Assembly (NCBI RefSeq): GCF_017310035.1
Contig: NZ_CP022296.1
Span: 2,728,001 to 2,792,000, forward strand
Direction of reading: 5' to 3'
DNA: 64,000 nucleotides
Source of the DNA: Nocardioides sp. S5
Lineage (GTDB): Bacteria > Actinomycetota > Actinomycetes > Propionibacteriales > Nocardioidaceae
Shown: piece after piece, positions 36,495 to 45,966 of the stretch
Numbering within the stretch: position 1 is the stretch's first letter
Layout of the letters: each line of letters starts with the position of its first letter
Notes under the pieces: generated by a model
What the model was told of the DNA's origin: nothing
Database searches by the model: none
The model's input: only the letters and a program-made list of their open reading frames with translations
Program-made: the position numbers and the translations under genes

Positions 36495-37796
36495 GTGAGT
36501 TTCCTGCTGCGCCAAGGCGTCGTCGCCGCCCTGACCGCCAACGCCCTGCGTCCCAGCCGGGGTCGCCGCTCCGGCCTCGGCTCGTTCCTCGCCGGCTTCC
36601 TCTTCAACGAGGCAGCGCCGCAGGTGCTCGCGGTGACGGCGCTCGACGCCGCCACCCACCTGAGCGTCGGGCGTCGTTCGGGGATGCGGGCGAAGGCCGG
36701 GCTCGCGCTGGCCAGCGCCAGCGCGCTCGGCCTCGCACAGGTCGTGCGCCAGAGCCGGCGGTCGGCCGACAGCTTCGAGGACGCGCTCGTCGAGGGCCTC
36801 GGCGTCGACTACGTCGAGCAGCTCGACGCGGTGCCCGACCCCGCCGACCTGGCCACGGCGTGGCGGCGCCTGGCGCGACCCTTCAACTTCGCCGAAGCGG
36901 GCGTACGCGTGATCAGCGACGTCCCCTACACCGAGGCCGGCAAGCGCGGACACCTCGACATCTACCTCCCTGCCGGTGAGGACGCGATCAAGGACGCCCC
37001 GGTCCTGCTCCAGGTCCACGGCGGCGCGTGGACCGTCGGAGCCAAGGAGCACCAGGCCCGCCCCCTGATGAACCACATGGCCGCCCGCGGCTGGGTGTGC
37101 GTCGCGATCAACTACCGCCTCGCGCCGCGCGACGCCTGGCCCGCTCACATCGTCGACGTCAAGCGCGCGATCGCGTGGGTGCGCGAGCACATCGCCGACT
37201 ACGGCGGTGACCCCGACTACCTCGCCATCACCGGCGGATCTGCCGGCGGCCACCTCGCCGCGCTCGCCGCGCTGACCCCCGGTGACCCGGCCTTCCAGCC
37301 CGGCTTCGAGGACGCCGACACCAGCGTGCGGGCCGCGGTCCCGTTCTACGGCGTCTACGACTTCGCCGGCTCGACCGGGCTGACCAACGCGATCGGGATG
37401 CGCGACGCCTTCCTCGGCCCGCGCGTCATGCAAACGACGTGGACCGACTCCCCCGACGTCTACGAGGCCGCCTCCCCCATCCTGCGGATCAAGCCGGACG
37501 CCCCCGACTTCTTCGTCATCCATGGCGACCTCGACTCCCTCGTCGCCGTCGACCAGGCACGGCTCTTCGTCGACGAGCTGCGACGCACGTCGCGCAAGTC
37601 GGTGGTGTACGCCGAGCTGCCCGGCGCCCAGCACGCCTTCGACGTCTACCACTCGATCCGCAGCACGTACGCCGTGCGCGCGGTCGACCGCTACCTCTCC
37701 TGGCACTGGAACACCTGGCGCCACGGGCTCGAGGCGGACAGCGGCGTCGAGCCCGGCGACCTCGACGGCGACGCGCGCACCGACCGGAGCGCCTAG
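36495..37796 (+). CDS. Alpha/beta hydrolase (BD-FAE/esterase-lipase type)
   Basis: A 433-aa hydrolase. Residues 1-140 are an N-terminal extension with hydrophobic segments (FLAGFLFNEAAPQVLAVTAL; AGLALASASALGLAQVV), suggesting membrane association. The catalytic domain has the oxyanion motif QVHGGAWTVGAKE, the nucleophile in AITGGSAGGHLAAL (GxSxG), FVIHGDLDSLVAVDQA with the acid, and the His in LPGAQHAFD. Substrate likely an ester or acyl lipid. GTG at 36495 with TAGATT (36483-36488) 6 nt upstream. The TAG stop is directly followed by the GTG of the methyltransferase gene. Confidence 0.85.
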   Translation: MSFLLRQGVVAALTANALRPSRGRRSGLGSFLAGFLFNEAAPQVLAVTALDAATHLSVGRRSGMRAKAGLALASASALGLAQVVRQSRRSADSFEDALVEGLGVDYVEQLDAVPDPADLATAWRRLARPFNFAEAGVRVISDVPYTEAGKRGHLDIYLPAGEDAIKDAPVLLQVHGGAWTVGAKEHQARPLMNHMAARGWVCVAINYRLAPRDAWPAHIVDVKRAIAWVREHIADYGGDPDYLAITGGSAGGHLAALAALTPGDPAFQPGFEDADTSVRAAVPFYGVYDFAGSTGLTNAIGMRDAFLGPRVMQTTWTDSPDVYEAASPILRIKPDAPDFFVIHGDLDSLVAVDQARLFVDELRRTSRKSVVYAELPGAQHAFDVYHSIRSTYAVRAVDRYLSWHWNTWRHGLEADSGVEPGDLDGDARTDRSA

Positions 37797-39511
<1,715 letters not shown>

Positions 39512-39515
<4 letters not shown>

Positions 39516-40255
39516 GCCGGCTTGCGGAAGTAGAGCACCATGCTCTTCCCGATGAGCGGGTCGAGGACCTTGCCGGCGTACTGGAGCGCCTTCGGGTTCT
39601 TCATGATCTCCCACACCAGGAGCCTGTGGTAGCCCTTGGCGAGCGGGTGCTCGTCGTTGGTGACGCCCACCGCGCACTTGATCCACCAGTAGGGCGTGTG
39701 CAGGCCGTGGGCGTAGTCCTTGCCGGTGAAGACCATCGCGTCGCCGGGCGTGCCGTCGTTGGAGCGGCCGGCCTTGGTGACCTTGTCGACGAGCTCCTCG
39801 GCCGTGTAGATGCGGATGTGGCCGCCCTCGGCGTTGTGGTAGTCGTCGGAGAGCTTCCAGTTCACGATCTCCGGCAGCCAGCGCGGCACCGAGATCGCGA
39901 GCGTGCCGCCGGGGCGCAGCACCCGGACCAGCTCCTTGATGGCGTCGACGTCGGAGTGGATGTGCTCGAGCACCTCCGCGGCGACGATGCGGTCGAACTC
40001 GCCGTCGGCGAAGGGCAGGGCGAGCGCGTCGCCCTCCTTCACGTCGGCCTCGGCACCGGCCGGCACCTCACCGGCGTCGCGCATCGCGGCGAACCACTCG
40101 CGCACGGTCGCGAGCTCGTCGGCGTCACGGTCGAAGGCGATGACGTCGGCGCCTCGCTTGTACATCTCGAAGGCGTGGCGCCCGGCGCCGCAGCCCATGT
40201 CCAGCACCCGGTCGCCGGGCCGCAGGCCCAGGCGGTCGAAGTCAACGGTCAGCAC
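39512..40255 (-). CDS. Class I SAM-dependent methyltransferase (UbiE/Methyltransf_11 type)
   Basis: A 247-aa methyltransferase with the SAM loop RVLDMGCGAGRHAFEMYKRG, VIAFDRDADEL, DALALPFADGEFDRIVAAEVLEHI and LRPGGTLAISVPRWLPE. The C-terminal half (DDYHNAEGGHIRIYTAEELV; KDYAHGLHTPYWWIKCAVG) is of the type next to GT4 genes in actinobacterial glycolipid loci. The GTG at 40255 has AGGAGGAG upstream and overlaps the GT4 gene by 14 nt. Middle gene of the three-gene minus-strand operon. Confidence 0.85.
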
Positions 40256-41519
40256 GGTGGCGCTCCTCCTGCTCGCGCGGACCCCGCTCGCGGCGGAAGT
40301 CGGCGATGGTCTCCTCGTAGGCGGCGGCGGTGGCCTCGGCGACCGCACGCCAGCTGAACAGCTCCTCGACGCGCGCCCGCCCGGCCGCGCCCATCGTCGT
40401 ACGCCGCTCGGGGTCGTCGAGCAGCGCGGCGATGGCCTGCTCCAGCTCGAAGACGTCGCCCGGCGTGACGAGGTCGGCGCACTCGCCGTCGGGGCCGACG
40501 ACCTCGGGGATGGCACCGGCGCGCGAGACCACCAGCGGCGTGGCGCACGCCATCAGCTCGGCGGTGGGCAGCGAGAAGCCCTCGTAGAGCGACGGCACGC
40601 ACGCCACCTCGGCCGAGCCCATCACTGCGACGAGCTCCTCGTCGGTGACGCCGCTGACGAAGGTGACCTTGTCGGCGATGCCGAGCTGGTCGATCAGCTG
40701 CTCGGTGCGTCCGCCCGGCTCGGGGCGGGTCACCAGCACCAGCGACACCTCGCGCTCGACGCTCAGCTTGGCGAACGCCTCGAGCAGGGTGGCGATGCCC
40801 TTCATCGGGGCGTCGGCGCTGGCCATCGCGAGGATCCGGCCCGGCACGCGCGACGCGGTCGGCGGGGCGAAGACGTCGTCGACGCCCAGCAGGATGGTCT
40901 GCATCCGGTCGGGGTCCACGCCGAAGTCGCGCGCCACGTCGCGCCGCGAGGACTCCGACGGCGTGAGCACCTTCCGCAAGCGGCGCGCCACCTTGGTCTG
41001 CATGCGCAGGAAGCCGTACCACCGGCGCAGCGTCATCCGCTTGCGCCATCCGGGCGCCGTCTGGAGGTCGATGCGGCGGTCCATGGTGATCGGGTGGTGG
41101 ATGGTCGCGATCACCGGCAGGCCGTAGGACTCGAGCTCGAGGACGCCGGGGGCCAGGACCTGGTTGTCGTGGGCGATGTCGAAGTCGCCCGCCCGCTCCT
41201 CCATCAGCCGCGCGATGCGCGACCCGAAGGTCTTCGGCTCGGGGAACCCGGCCGTGCACATCGTGAGGAACTCCTCGACGTCGATGCGGTCGCGGAACTC
41301 GCGCAGCTTCGGCACGCGGAAGGGGTCGGGCTCGCGGTAGAGGTCCAGGCTCGGCACCTTGGTCAGCCGCACGCCCTCGTCCAGGTCGGGGTAGGGCTGG
41401 CCGGAGAACACCTCGACCTCGTGCCCGAGTCGTACGAGTTCCCTGCTGAGGTGGCGGATGTAGACACCCTGGCCGCCGCAGTGCGGCTTGCTGCGGTACG
41501 ACAGCATGGCGATGCGCAC
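40242..41519 (-). CDS. Glycosyltransferase family 4 protein
   Basis: A 425-aa GT-B retaining glycosyltransferase. The N-terminal Rossmann domain begins VRIAMLSYRSKPHCGGQGVY, with the glycine-rich acceptor loop. The C-terminal donor domain has GVDDVFAPP, RILAMASADAPMKGIATLLEAF and the EX7E motif in SLYEGFSLPTAELMA. It transfers a sugar from a nucleotide sugar to a lipid, polyisoprenoid or glycan acceptor; which is not evident. It starts at GTG 41519 with GAAAGG about 10 nt upstream. CCTAC-N6-GTAGG (41562-41577) lies in the leader region. First gene of its operon. Confidence 0.87.
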   Translation of the reverse strand: MRIAMLSYRSKPHCGGQGVYIRHLSRELVRLGHEVEVFSGQPYPDLDEGVRLTKVPSLDLYREPDPFRVPKLREFRDRIDVEEFLTMCTAGFPEPKTFGSRIARLMEERAGDFDIAHDNQVLAPGVLELESYGLPVIATIHHPITMDRRIDLQTAPGWRKRMTLRRWYGFLRMQTKVARRLRKVLTPSESSRRDVARDFGVDPDRMQTILLGVDDVFAPPTASRVPGRILAMASADAPMKGIATLLEAFAKLSVEREVSLVLVTRPEPGGRTEQLIDQLGIADKVTFVSGVTDEELVAVMGSAEVACVPSLYEGFSLPTAELMACATPLVVSRAGAIPEVVGPDGECADLVTPGDVFELEQAIAALLDDPERRTTMGAAGRARVEELFSWRAVAEATAAAYEETIADFRRERGPREQEERHRADR

Positions 41520-41561
41520 TGTGGTCTGCCTTTCGCGTCGCTCGATGAAGCCCCCATTATG

Positions 41562-41577
41562 CCTACTCGTCGGTAGG
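41562..41577. promoter_or_regulatory. Inverted repeat CCTACtcgtcgGTAGG near the GT4 promoter
   Basis: Five-base arms with a 6-bp spacer, about 43 bp upstream of the GT4 start at 41519. A minus-strand CATAAT box overlaps or follows it. It may serve as an operator; no known consensus. Confidence 0.3.
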
Positions 41578-41593
41578 TGCTGACCGCGCAGGG

Positions 41594-42019
41594 TCAGGGA
41601 CGCGAGGCGACGCGGAACTCGTGGTCGAACGTGGCCCCGGCAGCGTCGTACGGGCGGACCTCCACCTGCGCCACCCTGCCCTTCACGCCGGCGCCGACCG
41701 GCGCGAACGTGAGGCCCTGCTCGACCGCCTCGACGATGCGCGCGCGTCCCACCAGCAGCTCGTCCGAGGGCACGGCGATCCCGAGCTGGCGAAGGACCAG
41801 GACGCAGACCGCGTGGACCGACCTCTCGTCGGCGGGGTCGTAGCCGAGCGCGTCGGACTCGTCCTCGCGCGGCGGACGCACCGCGAGGCGGACCGTCAGG
41901 TCGACGAGCACGAGCATGTCGTCCTGCGCCACCACCGGGCACCCGGTGAGCACGTAGTCGCGGTCGCGCAGGTCGACTGCCGTGGACTGGCGCGTGAAGA
42001 GGCCCATGACCGCCCTCAC
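41594..42019 (-). CDS. Conserved hypothetical protein, weak SPFH/band-7-like pattern
   Basis: A 141-aa protein that I cannot name firmly. The stretch CPVVAQDDMLVLVDLTVRLAVRPP, then LRQLGIAVPSDELLVGRARIVEAVEQGL and GVKGRVAQVEVRPY, follows the beta-strand and helix order of SPFH/prohibitin domains, but weakly. It has no transmembrane segment. The GTG at 42019 overlaps the ferredoxin reductase stop (GTGA at 42016-42019), so it is co-translated with that flavoenzyme. MGLF at 42007 is an alternative start. Confidence 0.6.
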   Translation of the reverse strand: MRAVMGLFTRQSTAVDLRDRDYVLTGCPVVAQDDMLVLVDLTVRLAVRPPREDESDALGYDPADERSVHAVCVLVLRQLGIAVPSDELLVGRARIVEAVEQGLTFAPVGAGVKGRVAQVEVRPYDAAGATFDHEFRVASRP

Positions 42020-42987
42020 CCCTCGCTGGAGTGACCGGGGAAGACGTGGGCCGAGGGATCCAGGACCACGGCGGCGTTGTTGACCGCGGTGGCGGCCTCG
42101 CCGAAGCCGACCGCGATCAGCCGCACCTTGCCGGGGTAGTCGGTGATGTCGCCCGCGGCGAAGACGCGCGGCAGGTTGGTGCGCATCGCGGAGTCGACGA
42201 CGACGTGGCGCTTCTCGGTGACCAGTCCCCAGCGCTGGATCGCGCCGAGGTCGGCGATGAAGCCGAGCGCTGCCACGAGCGCCTGTGCCGGGACCACCCG
42301 CGGCTCGTGGCCGTCGACGGTAATCTCCACCTCCTCGAGGTGGGCGTCGCCGCGCAGCTCGGTGACCTGGGCGCTGGTGATGATCTCGACGCTGGAGGCC
42401 TGCACCTCGGCGACGGTGCGCTCGTGGGCGCGGAAGGCCTCGCGCCGGTGCACCAGGGTCACCGTGGACGCGACCGGCTCGAGGTGCTGGGCCCAGTCGA
42501 ACGCGCTGTCGCCTCCACCGACGATCACCACGTCCTTGCCGGCGTAGGGCGCGAAGCTCGGCACGAAGAACTCCATGCCGCGCCCCACCCAGCCCTCTCC
42601 GGCCGGGAGCGGCCGGGGGCTGAACTTGCCGATGCCGGAGGTGATCAGCACGGCACGGGCGGTCACCGTCGTGCCGTCGTCGAGGGTGACGACGACCTGG
42701 TCCTCACCGTGCTCGAGGGCGGTCGCGGTGCGGTCGAGGAGGTACGTCGGCTCGGCGGTCGCGGCCTGCGCCACCAACCCCTCGACCAGGTCACGACCCT
42801 TGATGCTGGGGAACCCCGCGACGTCGAGGATCGCCTTCTCGGGGTACATCGCGGTGATCTGTCCGCCGAGCTCGGGCAACGAGTCGACGACCGCCACCGA
42901 CATCCCGCGGAAGCCCGCGTAGTAGGCGGCGTACAGGCCGGTGGGACCGGCTCCGATGATCAGCAGGTCGGTCGTCACGTCGTCCAC
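42016..42987 (-). CDS. Ferredoxin/flavodoxin--NADP reductase (TrxR-like)
   Basis: A 323-aa FAD/NAD(P)H oxidoreductase of the thioredoxin-reductase-like ferredoxin-NADP reductase type. The FAD-binding LLIIGAGPTGLYAAYYAGF lies at residues 8-26, and a second dinucleotide fold is at VVIVGGGDSAFDWAQ. The redox-active CxxC of thioredoxin reductases is absent, which favours ferredoxin reductase. The tail NLPRVFAAGDITDYPGKVRLIAVGFGEAATA closes the FAD site. The GTG at 42987 has GAGGAT 6 nt upstream. It overlaps the hypothetical gene downstream. Confidence 0.85.
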   Translation of the reverse strand: MDDVTTDLLIIGAGPTGLYAAYYAGFRGMSVAVVDSLPELGGQITAMYPEKAILDVAGFPSIKGRDLVEGLVAQAATAEPTYLLDRTATALEHGEDQVVVTLDDGTTVTARAVLITSGIGKFSPRPLPAGEGWVGRGMEFFVPSFAPYAGKDVVIVGGGDSAFDWAQHLEPVASTVTLVHRREAFRAHERTVAEVQASSVEIITSAQVTELRGDAHLEEVEITVDGHEPRVVPAQALVAALGFIADLGAIQRWGLVTEKRHVVVDSAMRTNLPRVFAAGDITDYPGKVRLIAVGFGEAATAVNNAAVVLDPSAHVFPGHSSEG

Positions 42988-43017
42988 GCTGTGATCCTCG
43001 CGTCCGGGACGCCCTGC

Positions 43018-43536
43018 TCACAAGGCATCGAGCCCGCTGACCTTCCACTCGCCGTCCACGTCCTCCAGGCTCACCAGCACCCGGTCGAGGTCGAGGAGCG
43101 GCTCCTCGAGCCCGCGACCGGTGGTGCGCCGGTTGACGAAGACCAGCACCCGGGCCCCGGTCGGCGCCGCCGTCACGAGGGCGGTGTCGACGACCTCCGC
43201 CGTCACGACTGTCCGCTCGCGCCGACCGGTGGTCCCGGTGCCGGCCATCGTGCGGTCGTAGCGGGCCTGCATGGCGGTGGTCATGAGGGCCCGGGCCTGC
43301 GCCTTGTCCTCGGCGAGGGTGTCCCAGGAGTAGCTGTAGGCCCGGGTGGCGGCCTCCGCGGCGACCTCGCGGACCTCCTGCTTCACGGCCTGCGAGGCGA
43401 CGGTCGCGTCGGCGGACTCGGCGGAGCTGACCGACGTCGCGCCTGGGCTCCCCTCGCGCACCAGCCAGGCGAGGGCGACGGCCGCGACGACCACCAGGAC
43501 CGCCAGCACGACGGCCACGCGCCTCACCGCGCTCAC
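43018..43536 (-). CDS. Mce-associated-like membrane protein (copy 2)
   Basis: A 172-aa protein with an N-terminal transmembrane anchor (VAVVLAVLVVVAAVALAWLV, residues 8-27) and an extracytoplasmic domain (TAEVVDTALVTAAPTGARVLVFVNRRTT; LVSLEDVDGEWKVSGLDAL). This is the NTF2/VirB8-like layout of Mce-associated proteins. It has the same length and layout as the gene directly upstream, whose stop it overlaps by GTGA (43533-43536). No mce operon is present in the window. Probably both act as a pair in the envelope; function unknown. Confidence 0.68.
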   Translation of the reverse strand: MSAVRRVAVVLAVLVVVAAVALAWLVREGSPGATSVSSAESADATVASQAVKQEVREVAAEAATRAYSYSWDTLAEDKAQARALMTTAMQARYDRTMAGTGTTGRRERTVVTAEVVDTALVTAAPTGARVLVFVNRRTTGRGLEEPLLDLDRVLVSLEDVDGEWKVSGLDAL

Positions 43537-44051
43537 CGGACGAACTCCACGGCGCTGGTCAGCCAGCGTCCGTCCTCGCGCACCAGGTCCAGGCGCAGCC
43601 GGTAGTAGCGCACCTGCCCGTCGGGACCGGTGCCGGTGTTGGTGACGGTGCTGTTGGCCGCGACGAGGACCGTCGCGGAGTCGTCGTCGAGGTCGCCCAC
43701 GCCGAGGGCCACGACCTCGCCGGTCGAGGTGGCCTCGGTGCGCTCCGCCTCGCTGACGAGCGTGTCGCGCTGGGCGGCGTACTGCTCGGCGAAGTCGCCC
43801 GTCGCGCCCGCCAGCACCGCGTCGACGACGGCGTCCATGTCCTCGTGGTCGACGGTCAGGAAGGCGACCGCCTCGGCGCGCGCAGCCGCGGCGACCTCAC
43901 GCTGGGCGGTCGAGAGCCCGTCGTCGACGTCGCCCCGCGACGTGGCCACCAGGCCGATGGCCACCAGCAGCGCGACCAGCACGATGGCGAGGCCACCGAC
44001 CACCCAGCGGTCCGCCCGCCCGACCCGTCGTCCAGCCACTCGTCCCGCCAC
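43533..44051 (-). CDS. Mce-associated-like membrane protein (copy 1)
   Basis: A 172-aa protein with a basic N-terminus, a transmembrane helix (WVVGGLAIVLVALLVAIGLVA, about 16-36) and an outer domain with SATVLVAANSTVTNTGTG and YRLRLDLVREDGRWLTSAVEF, like Mce-associated proteins. A GTG at 44051 is preceded by TAGGTT (44058-44063) at 6 nt. It is translationally coupled to its paralogue downstream. Possible role in envelope lipid transport complexes, inferred only from fold resemblance. Confidence 0.68.
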   Translation of the reverse strand: MAGRVAGRRVGRADRWVVGGLAIVLVALLVAIGLVATSRGDVDDGLSTAQREVAAAARAEAVAFLTVDHEDMDAVVDAVLAGATGDFAEQYAAQRDTLVSEAERTEATSTGEVVALGVGDLDDDSATVLVAANSTVTNTGTGPDGQVRYYRLRLDLVREDGRWLTSAVEFVR

Positions 44052-44117
44052 GAGCCGAACCTAGCCCAGCGGAGCGTCGGCGCGCGGCTGATCCACGCGC
44101 TCCTAGACTCCGTGGTC

Positions 44118-44777
44118 GTGACCCGACCGATGCAGTACCTCACGGCGCACCCCTCCGCGATGCTGCTGGGCGCCCAGCTGCTGCAGGTCCTGGCGTGGCC
44201 CTTCCTCGGCGGCTCCCGGGTCGGGGGCGCGTTCCTCGGCGTGATCGGGATGCTCGCGGTCGGCTCCGCGGTGCTCGCGGTCCGGCGTACGCCGCACGTG
44301 AGCCGCGTGGTGCTGTTCCTCGGCGCGCCGACGATCGTCTTCACCCTGCTCGAAGCGGTCTTCTACGAGGTCGACGCGATCGTGCTGATCTCGGGACTGC
44401 TGCACGCGCCGTTCTACTTCTACGTCTCCTACGCGATGCTGCGCTACCTCTTCCACGACGACGAGGTGACGACCGACGAGTACTTCGCGACCGGCGCCGC
44501 CTTCACCGTCGTGGCATGGGGCTTCGCCCATCTCTACGCCGCGCTCCAGGTGGTGTACCCGCGCTCGTTCAACAACGCCGACGGCTTCGACTTCTCGTGG
44601 TTCGAGCTGCTGTACCTGTCGTTCTCCACGCTCACCAGCGTGGGGCTCTCCGACATCGTCGCCGTCGGCGCGCAGGCGCGCTCCGTGGTGATGATCGAGA
44701 TGATGGTCGGCGTCTTCTACGTCGCGATGGTCGTGTCCCGCATGGTCGGGCTGACCATGATGCGGCACCGCCGCTGA
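44118..44777 (+). CDS. Putative ion channel membrane protein
   Basis: A 219-aa protein with about six hydrophobic segments. The end of it (ELLYLSFSTLTSVGLSDIVAVG) looks like a two-helix ion-channel pore loop: STLTSVGLSD in place of the K+ filter TxTVGYGD. This is followed by a last helix (MMVGVFYVAMVVSRMVGL). The Gly-Tyr-Gly is replaced by Gly-Leu-Ser, so ion selectivity is open. The GTG at 44118 has TAGACT 8 nt upstream; a GTG at 44112 is too close to that box. Confidence 0.68.
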   Translation: MTRPMQYLTAHPSAMLLGAQLLQVLAWPFLGGSRVGGAFLGVIGMLAVGSAVLAVRRTPHVSRVVLFLGAPTIVFTLLEAVFYEVDAIVLISGLLHAPFYFYVSYAMLRYLFHDDEVTTDEYFATGAAFTVVAWGFAHLYAALQVVYPRSFNNADGFDFSWFELLYLSFSTLTSVGLSDIVAVGAQARSVVMIEMMVGVFYVAMVVSRMVGLTMMRHRR

Positions 44778-44781
44778 GGGC

Positions 44782-45345
44782 TCACTCCTCGGAGTCGTCG
44801 TCCTCGTCGTCGAGCAGGCCCTCGCGCTCGGCAGCGGCGACGATGCGGCGCACGTTGTCGATCGAGCCGCAGTCGGCGTCGAGCTGCTTGTTGCGCTCGG
44901 TGGCGAAGGCGGTGCCGAGCTCGGCACGGACCTGCTCGCCGACCTCCTCGCGCGCGGGGTTGAGGATGGTGAGCTCCTCCTCGGTGAGGTGGTGGTTGAG
45001 CACCTTGGCGAGCTCCTCGACGGCGTCGTCGAAGGCTTGGGTGTCGGTGCCCTTGAGCTCCAGCACGGCCAGCATCGCCTCGTGGCCCTCGGCGTGCTCC
45101 TCCTCGCCGTGCTCCGCCTCGTGCTCGGTGATCGCGTCCTTGCGGCGCAGCTGGGGGTAGACGTGCTGCTCCTCCGCCTCGGCGTGCGCGACGTGCAGGG
45201 CCGCCAGCGCGCGGCGTACGGCGTCGCGGTCGGACGTGCTGTCGCGCAGGTCGCGCAGCAACGCCTCGAAGCGCCGGTGGTCGTCGAGGATCAGGTCGAT
45301 GACGTCGCCGGAGACGGGGCGACCGAGGTCGATGGAGGTGCTCAT
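44782..45345 (-). CDS. Hemerythrin domain-containing protein
   Basis: A 187-aa four-helix-bundle protein that binds a di-iron site and oxygen or nitric oxide. The ligand pattern is LILDDHRRFEALLRDLR, HAEAEEQHVYPQL, EGHEAMLAVLE and LNHHLTEEELTIL. The C-terminal 50 residues include an acidic tail. Such proteins act in oxygen or iron sensing and stress protection in actinobacteria. The ATG at 45345 has TAGGTT (45352-45357) at 6 nt. Convergent with the channel-like gene (4 bp between stops) and divergent from the DUF1707 gene. Confidence 0.88.
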   Translation of the reverse strand: MSTSIDLGRPVSGDVIDLILDDHRRFEALLRDLRDSTSDRDAVRRALAALHVAHAEAEEQHVYPQLRRKDAITEHEAEHGEEEHAEGHEAMLAVLELKGTDTQAFDDAVEELAKVLNHHLTEEELTILNPAREEVGEQVRAELGTAFATERNKQLDADCGSIDNVRRIVAAAEREGLLDDEDDDSEE

Positions 45346-45423
45346 GACCCGAACCTAGCCACTTCGTGCGACAGCGGCACCACGCGACCGCCCGACCGGG
45401 TGGGGCATCCCTATGCTGGGAAG

Positions 45424-45939
45424 GTGCCAGGCATCGAGGTGTGGAGCCAGTTCGACCACGACCCGCGCCGCCCCGAGAACGCGGCGATCCGGGCTTCTGA
45501 CCGTGACCGCGCCGCGATCGAGAACGTCCTCGCCGACGCCTTCGCCGAAGGACGCCTCACCCGCACCGAGTACGACGAGCGCGCCGAGGCCGCGCTGTCC
45601 AGCCGCACGCTCGGCGACCTCGTGCCCCTCGTCGAGGACCTGCCCGCGGCGCGTGCGCCCCGGGCAGGGAGTGCCGTCGTCCACGAGCAGGCCGTCCGCA
45701 AGTGGGAGGGCGACCGCCGCGAGGCACTGATGGGGTTCGTCGGGCTCTCGGCGCTGCTCTGGACGATCTGGGCCGCGACGATGTTCGGCGGGTTCCCCTG
45801 GCCGCTCTTCCCCATGGGATTCGCGTTGATGAACCTCGTGCGGGTCCAGGTGAACAAGCGCGACATCATCGAGGAGCACGTGAAGCGAATCGAGAAGAAG
45901 GAGCGCAAGGAGCTCAAGCGGCGCGACGAGGAGTCGTGA
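45424..45939 (+). CDS. DUF1707 domain-containing membrane protein
   Basis: A 171-aa protein. Residues 22-68 are a DUF1707 domain (RASDRDRAAIENVLADAFAE, then GRLTRTEYDERAEAALSSRT), a small SHOCT-like helical motif frequent in actinobacteria. They are followed by two hydrophobic helices (MGFVGLSALLWTIWAATMF; WPLFPMGFALMNLV) and a highly charged C-terminal coiled coil (RIEKKERKELKRRDEE). The GTG at 45424 is preceded by TATGCT (45412-45417). Function unknown; convergent with uvrB. Confidence 0.8.
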   Translation: MPGIEVWSQFDHDPRRPENAAIRASDRDRAAIENVLADAFAEGRLTRTEYDERAEAALSSRTLGDLVPLVEDLPAARAPRAGSAVVHEQAVRKWEGDRREALMGFVGLSALLWTIWAATMFGGFPWPLFPMGFALMNLVRVQVNKRDIIEEHVKRIEKKERKELKRRDEES

Positions 45940-45966
45940 GGTCGTTCCTCGCTCAGCGCCCCCTCC

